From DASZFV01 sp036494575 (GTDB taxonomy: Bacteria > Myxococcota_A > Polyangia > Fen-1088), in the NCBI GenBank assembly GCA_036494575.1, contig DASXOE010000009.1, forward strand, positions 1-19,948: a stretch of DNA of 19,948 nucleotides, in the 5' to 3' direction. Under the pieces are notes generated by a model, which saw only the letters and a program-made list of their open reading frames with translations, was not told the DNA's origin and ran no database searches. Shown here in pieces: positions 15,854 through 19,948 of this stretch; within the stretch, counting starts at the first letter, position 1, and the number at the start of each line of letters is the position of its first letter. Both the position numbers and the translations under genes were made by a program.

Positions 15854-15936
15854 AACACCGCTGCCGTCGTCATTGCGCCGGCAGGGTTGCTCCGACGGGC
15901 TTGCTCTGCCGCCCCCGTGCAAGGAGACTGACGGCC

Positions 15937-18792
15937 GTGAACGCGCCCCCTCGGTCGTCCTCGTGCGCAGCGTGGCTGGTCTCTCTCGTCGCCGCCGCGG
16001 GTTGCGCCGCGCCCGGGCCGGTCTCGACGGTGCCGCCCGTGGCCGCCGCGTCCGGGCGCACCCCACGCGACTGGGCGCTGCCGGCCGAGCGCCAGCTCGC
16101 CCACCTGCGCGCGCTCACGCTCGGCGGTGAGAACGCCGAGGCTTACTGGGCCTGGGGCGGGGGCGAGCTCATCATGCAGGCGCGACCGGCTGGCGAAGGC
16201 TGCGACCGCATCTTCCGGCTTCCCCTGCCCTCGCCCACCGATGCGGCGCTCCCGCGGCCCGTCCCCGTCTCGAGCGGCCGCGGCGCGACGACCTGCTCGT
16301 ACTTCCTGCCGGGCGACAAGGAGGTCATCTACGCGTCGACCGAGGGCGGCTCGCCGGTGTGCCCGCCGCGCCCGGACCGCACTCAGGGTTACGTCTGGGC
16401 GCTCTACCCCGACTACGACATCTACCGCGCGGGCGCGGACGGCGCGGCGCCGCGGCGGCTCACGACGACGCCCGGCTACGACGCCGAGGGCACCGTGTGT
16501 GCCAAGGACGGCTCGATCGTCTTCACGTCGGTGCGCGACGGCGACATCGATCTTTATCGGATGGACAAGGACGGCCACGACGTGCGGCGGCTCACCCACG
16601 ACGTCGGCTACGACGGCGGCGCCTTCTTCAACGCCGACTGCACGAAGATCGTGTGGCGCGCCTCCCGTCCGAAGCCCGGTCGCGAGCTCGATGACTACCA
16701 GCGCCTCCTCTCGCAGAACCTCGTGCGGCCCACCAAGCTCGAGCTCTACGTCGCCAACGCCGACGGCAGCGAGGCGACGCAGGTCACGTACCTCGACGCG
16801 GCGTCCTTCGGACCGGCCTGGGAGCCGAGCGGCAAGCGGCTCGTCTTCGCGTCGAACTACGGCGATCCGCGCGGGCGCGAGTTCGACATCTGGGCCATCG
16901 ACGTCGCGGGCACGCGCCTCGAGCGCATCACGACGGCGCCCGGCTTCGACGGGTTTCCGCTCTTCTCACCCGATGGCAAGCGCCTGGCCTTCTCGTCGAA
17001 CCGCGCGACCCCGCCCGGCGCGCACGACACGAACGTCTTCGTGGCCGACTGGCGCGACACGCCCGTGAAGCCGGCCGAGGAGCTCCCCGCGGATCGCGTC
17101 GCCGCCGACATCCGCTGGCTGGCCGATCCGGCGCGCGAGGGACGCGGGATCGGCACGCCCGGCCTCGCGGCGGCCGGCGCGTACATCGAGGAGCGCTTTC
17201 GCGCGCTCGGACTGCAGCCTGCGGGGGACGCGGGCAAGTTCGTGCAGAAGTTCGAGGTGCGCACGGGCGTCGCGATCGCGCCCGCGACGCGCCTGGCGCT
17301 CGCGGGCACCGCCGTCGCCGCCGACGCCTTCGTCCCCGCGGGTTTCTCGGCCAACGGGCGCGTGTCAGGGGCTCTCGTGCTCGCGGGCTACGGGCTGCGC
17401 GACGCGGCCGCGGGCGTCGACGATTACGCGCACCTCGACGTGCACGGCAAGATCGTCGTCGTGCGCCGCTTCGTGCCCGAGGGCGCGCCGTACGACGCGC
17501 CCGAACGCGCGAGCCGCGCGGGCGATCTCCGACAGAAGGCCTGGGTCGCGCGCGAGCGCGGCGCGCGCGCCCTGCTGGTCGTCGACCTCCCTGAGCGCCC
17601 GGCGAAGGCCGCCGCCGACTGGCACCCTCCCGACGAGGCGACCCTGGCGAAGCCGCGCGCCGAAGGCTACTCCGATGCCGGTCTCCCCGTGCTCTTCGTC
17701 AAGCGCGCCGTCCTCTCGCCGCTCCTCGCCGAGCTCGTCGACAAGAAGACCGTGAAGGCCGACCTCGAGGTCGCGCTCGACTTTTCGACCGAGGCGGCCT
17801 TCAACGTCGTCGCGCGCCTACCGGGGACGAAGACACTGGGCGGCAAGCGCGCGACGGTCGTCGTCGGCGCCCACTACGACCACCTCGGCTACGGCGGCCG
17901 TCACTCGCTCGCGCCCGACAGCCATCTGGCGCACTTGGGCGCCGACGACAACGCCTCGGGGACCGCCGGCGTCCTCGAGATCGCGCGCCTGCTTTCGTCC
18001 CGGGTGAGCCCGCTGCCCGTCGACGTCGTGTTCGTGGCCTTCTCGGGCGAGGAGTCGGGCGTGCTCGGGTCGACGCACTTCTCGCGCTCGCCGCCCGCCG
18101 GCCTCGCCATCGGCGAGGTGCGCGCCATGCTCAACCTCGACATGGTCGGGCGGCTGCGGGACAACCGCGTCACGGTGTTCGGCATGTCCTCGGCCGACGA
18201 ATGGAGGACGCTGTTGCCGCCCGCGTGCGCCGCCGCGCGCGTCGAGTGCGCGCCCGTCGAGGGCGGCGGCATCGGGCCGAGCGATCAGATGCCGTTCTAT
18301 GCCGCGGGCGTGCCCGTCGTGCACTTCTTCACGGGCTCGCACGCCGACTACCACAAGCCCTCGGACACCGCCGACAAGATCAACTTCGCGGGCGCCGGAC
18401 AGATCGCGACCGCCGTCGCCGCGCTCGCCGTGGCCGTGGGCGAGCGGTCCGAGGCGCTCGCGTTCAAGAAGGTCCTCGTGCCCGCGACCGAGGGCGACGC
18501 GCGTTCCTTCAACGCCTCCCTGGGCACGATTCCCGACTACGCCGGACCGACCGGGGGCACGCCGGGCGTCCTCCTCGCGGGCGTGCGCGTGGGGGGCGCC
18601 GCCGAAAAAGGCGGGCTGCGCCGCGGCGACATCCTCGTGCGCCTCGGCCTGCACGAGATCGGCAGCGTCGAGGACCTCATGTTCGCGCTCAACGCGAGCA
18701 AGCCCGGCGAGACGGTCACGGCCGTCGTCAAGCGCGACGGTCGCGAGGTCCGCCTGCCCGTGACGTTCACGGAGGGGCACCGGCCGAAGTGA
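15937..18792 (+). CDS. Lipoprotein M28 family metallopeptidase with TolB-like propeller, PA and PDZ domains
   Basis: 951 residues from GTG 15937, with AAGGAG 10 nt upstream. Lipobox AAGC at C23. Residues about 45-375 are a TolB/PD40-like beta propeller: repeated blade motifs such as DYDIYRAGADGAAPRRLTT, DIDLYRMDKDGHDVRRLTH and SPDGKRLAFSSNRATP. About 385-440 leads into the peptidase; about 460-610 looks like an inserted PA domain (VSGALVLAGYGLRDA, HGKIVVVRR). The M28 catalytic core has all expected di-zinc ligands and bases: H646 (GAHYDH), D670 (GADDNASG), E705/E706 (FSGEESG), D735 (NLDMVGR), H806 (YHKPSDT). A C-terminal PDZ domain (about 858-945) ends the protein. It likely removes N-terminal residues from peptides at the cell surface or in the periplasm. 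It is divergent from the lipoprotein run. Confidence 0.95.
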   Translation: MNAPPRSSSCAAWLVSLVAAAGCAAPGPVSTVPPVAAASGRTPRDWALPAERQLAHLRALTLGGENAEAYWAWGGGELIMQARPAGEGCDRIFRLPLPSPTDAALPRPVPVSSGRGATTCSYFLPGDKEVIYASTEGGSPVCPPRPDRTQGYVWALYPDYDIYRAGADGAAPRRLTTTPGYDAEGTVCAKDGSIVFTSVRDGDIDLYRMDKDGHDVRRLTHDVGYDGGAFFNADCTKIVWRASRPKPGRELDDYQRLLSQNLVRPTKLELYVANADGSEATQVTYLDAASFGPAWEPSGKRLVFASNYGDPRGREFDIWAIDVAGTRLERITTAPGFDGFPLFSPDGKRLAFSSNRATPPGAHDTNVFVADWRDTPVKPAEELPADRVAADIRWLADPAREGRGIGTPGLAAAGAYIEERFRALGLQPAGDAGKFVQKFEVRTGVAIAPATRLALAGTAVAADAFVPAGFSANGRVSGALVLAGYGLRDAAAGVDDYAHLDVHGKIVVVRRFVPEGAPYDAPERASRAGDLRQKAWVARERGARALLVVDLPERPAKAAADWHPPDEATLAKPRAEGYSDAGLPVLFVKRAVLSPLLAELVDKKTVKADLEVALDFSTEAAFNVVARLPGTKTLGGKRATVVVGAHYDHLGYGGRHSLAPDSHLAHLGADDNASGTAGVLEIARLLSSRVSPLPVDVVFVAFSGEESGVLGSTHFSRSPPAGLAIGEVRAMLNLDMVGRLRDNRVTVFGMSSADEWRTLLPPACAAARVECAPVEGGGIGPSDQMPFYAAGVPVVHFFTGSHADYHKPSDTADKINFAGAGQIATAVAALAVAVGERSEALAFKKVLVPATEGDARSFNASLGTIPDYAGPTGGTPGVLLAGVRVGGAAEKGGLRRGDILVRLGLHEIGSVEDLMFALNASKPGETVTAVVKRDGREVRLPVTFTEGHRPK

Positions 18793-18794
18793 TC

Positions 18795-18813
18795 GCCCCT
18801 CGCGGCGAGGGGC
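18795..18813. terminator. Bidirectional hairpin between convergent genes
   Basis: Perfect 8-bp arms GCCCCTCG (18795-18802) and CGAGGGGC (18806-18813) with a 3-nt loop, in the 36 bp between the ends of the M28 peptidase and pyruvate kinase genes. It could serve both transcripts. No T-tract on either side. Confidence 0.5.
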
Positions 18814-18828
18814 CACGGCCGGCTCGCG

Positions 18829-19948
18829 TCACAACGTGATGACATTGACGAGCGAAGCGACGCCACGCACGCCCGGCGGCGCGATGTCCAGCACGACGAT
18901 GCGCGCCCGCGCCGGCAGATCGCGCCGCGCCGCCTCGAGCGTCGCCGCCAGTGCATCGGCGCCCGCGGGGACCGGGAGGTCCATCGCCTTGACGCCCCAG
19001 GCGAGGCCCAGGCGGCGCGTCGTCGCCGGCTCGCGGCTGTAGGCGAGGATGGGCCGCCGCGGGCGGAAAGCGGAGAGGCGCAGCGCCGACAGCCCGGTGC
19101 GCGTGGGCGCGACGATGGCGTCGGCGTCGAGATCCTCGGCGAGGCGCGCGGCCGCGGCGGCGAGGGCGTTGCCCTCCTCGGCGTGGGATGGCCCCTCCTG
19201 CAGCGGCAGCAGCGGCTCCGTCTCGACGAGCAGGCGCGCCATCATGTCGACGGCAGCCACGGGATCGTGACCGACCGCCGTCTCCTCGGAGAGCATGACG
19301 GCGTCCGTCCCGTCGAGCACCGCGTTCGCGACGTCCGTGACCTCGGCGCGCGTCGGCAGCGGGCTCTGCACCATCGACATCAGCATCTGCGTCGCCGTGA
19401 TGACGGGGCGACCCGCGCGGTTGGCGGCGTGGATGAGCCGCTTCTGCGCGGCCGGCACCCGCTCGATCGGGATCTCGACGCCCAGATCGCCGCGCGCCAC
19501 CATGATCGCGTCGGTGGCCGCCACGATCGCCTCCAGTCGCTCGAGCGCCTGCTGCTTTTCGATCTTGGCGACGAGCGGCAGCTTGGTGAGCCCGCGCGCC
19601 TCTTCGATGTCGCGCTCGTGGCGGACGTAGGAGATCGCGACGTAGTCGGGCCCGAGGACCTCCAGGTCGGCGAGATCGGCCCGGTCCTTCTCGGTGAGCG
19701 CCGGCAGCGACGACGTGTCACGCGGCAGGTTGATCCCCTTGCGCGAGCGCAGCGTCCCCCCGACGCGCACCCGGCAGACCACGTGATCGCTGCCGACCTC
19801 GATGGCGAGCAGGTCGATGGTCCCGTCCGCGACGTAGATCGGATCGCCGACCCGCACGCGCGCGTAGAGCGACGGATCGCCGACCGGGACACCGCCCGCG
19901 CCGAGCGTCAGCGTCTCCCCTTCGGCGACCGGCTGGTCGGCCGGAAGA
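18829..19948 (-). CDS. pyk: Pyruvate kinase (N-terminus outside window)
   Basis: Partial: 372 residues are in the window and the reading frame stays open to its edge. The missing part is roughly the first 100 residues. Pyruvate kinase converts phosphoenolpyruvate and ADP to pyruvate and ATP in glycolysis. The visible part starts within the B domain (VRVGDPIYVADGTIDL) and continues with GINLPRDTSSLPALTEKDRADL and the active-site strands LVAKIEKQQALE, MVARGDLGVEIP, PVITATQMLMSM and DGTDAVMLSEETAVGHDPV. The C domain is shorter than in many allosteric bacterial enzymes and ends GVRGVASLVNVITL, with TRTGLSALRLSAFRPRRPIL as the usual phosphate-loop region. I see nothing broken. It converges on the M28 gene. 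Confidence 0.97.
   Translation of the reverse strand, partial: LPADQPVAEGETLTLGAGGVPVGDPSLYARVRVGDPIYVADGTIDLLAIEVGSDHVVCRVRVGGTLRSRKGINLPRDTSSLPALTEKDRADLADLEVLGPDYVAISYVRHERDIEEARGLTKLPLVAKIEKQQALERLEAIVAATDAIMVARGDLGVEIPIERVPAAQKRLIHAANRAGRPVITATQMLMSMVQSPLPTRAEVTDVANAVLDGTDAVMLSEETAVGHDPVAAVDMMARLLVETEPLLPLQEGPSHAEEGNALAAAAARLAEDLDADAIVAPTRTGLSALRLSAFRPRRPILAYSREPATTRRLGLAWGVKAMDLPVPAGADALAATLEAARRDLPARARIVVLDIAPPGVRGVASLVNVITL

Overview
This is high-GC DNA (roughly 70% by eye, with strong G/C third positions). It is most likely chromosomal DNA of a myxobacterium-like member of the Myxococcota, probably the Polyangia. The evidence is a cytoplasmic Ser/Thr kinase fused to PEGA repeats, lipoproteins with very long Gly/Ala/Ser/Thr linkers after the lipobox, and pairs of small helical proteins reminiscent of type III secretion clusters. 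The taxonomic placement is inference. I see no tRNA, rRNA or CRISPR, and no gene-free stretch over 300 bases.

Layout. 33-2747 (-): a PEGA-repeat Ser/Thr protein kinase with a TTG start and a good sigma70-like promoter. 2826-3707 (-): an EI24/CysZ-like membrane protein whose longest start overlaps, on a CATG, the start of a divergent plus-strand pair (3706-4263 and 4284-4694). That pair encodes two small helical, Ala-rich proteins that may be orphan type III-secretion-like components. An IS630-family element (about 4694-5821) sits exactly on the stop codon of the second one, inside a short tandem array of a 25-bp unit copied from that gene's 3' end. 5942-10054 (-): a co-directional block in the transcription order larB, larC, PAS sensor protein, conserved hypothetical. 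larB/larC overlap by GTGA and larC/sensor by ATGA. LarB and LarC make the nickel-pincer nucleotide cofactor; the sensor has GAF-PAS-PAS-HisKA but no ATPase domain. 10223-10711 (-): an Hsp20 chaperone. 10780-15792 (-): three consecutive lipoprotein genes in the order carboxypeptidase-regulatory/Ig-like, PKD-like, and multi-repeat carboxypeptidase-regulatory-like, with a sigma70-like promoter at the head. 15937-18792 (+): a large secreted lipoprotein joining a TolB-like propeller, a PA-like domain, an M28 metallopeptidase and a PDZ domain. 18829-19948 (-): pyruvate kinase, N-terminus outside the window.

How the genes work together. The lar pair implies nickel-pincer cofactor synthesis for a racemase or epimerase encoded elsewhere, since LarA and LarE are not here. 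The translationally coupled sensor protein hints that nickel or cofactor supply may be linked to signalling. The lipoprotein trio looks like a cell-surface assembly, and the divergent M28 lipoprotein next to it may be a surface peptidase. The most unusual local structure is the IS630 insertion: the host gene's TAG stop is rebuilt across the IS boundary, while the transposase has no stop of its own and reads back into the host gene. The IS also carries a hairpin over its transposase start codon.
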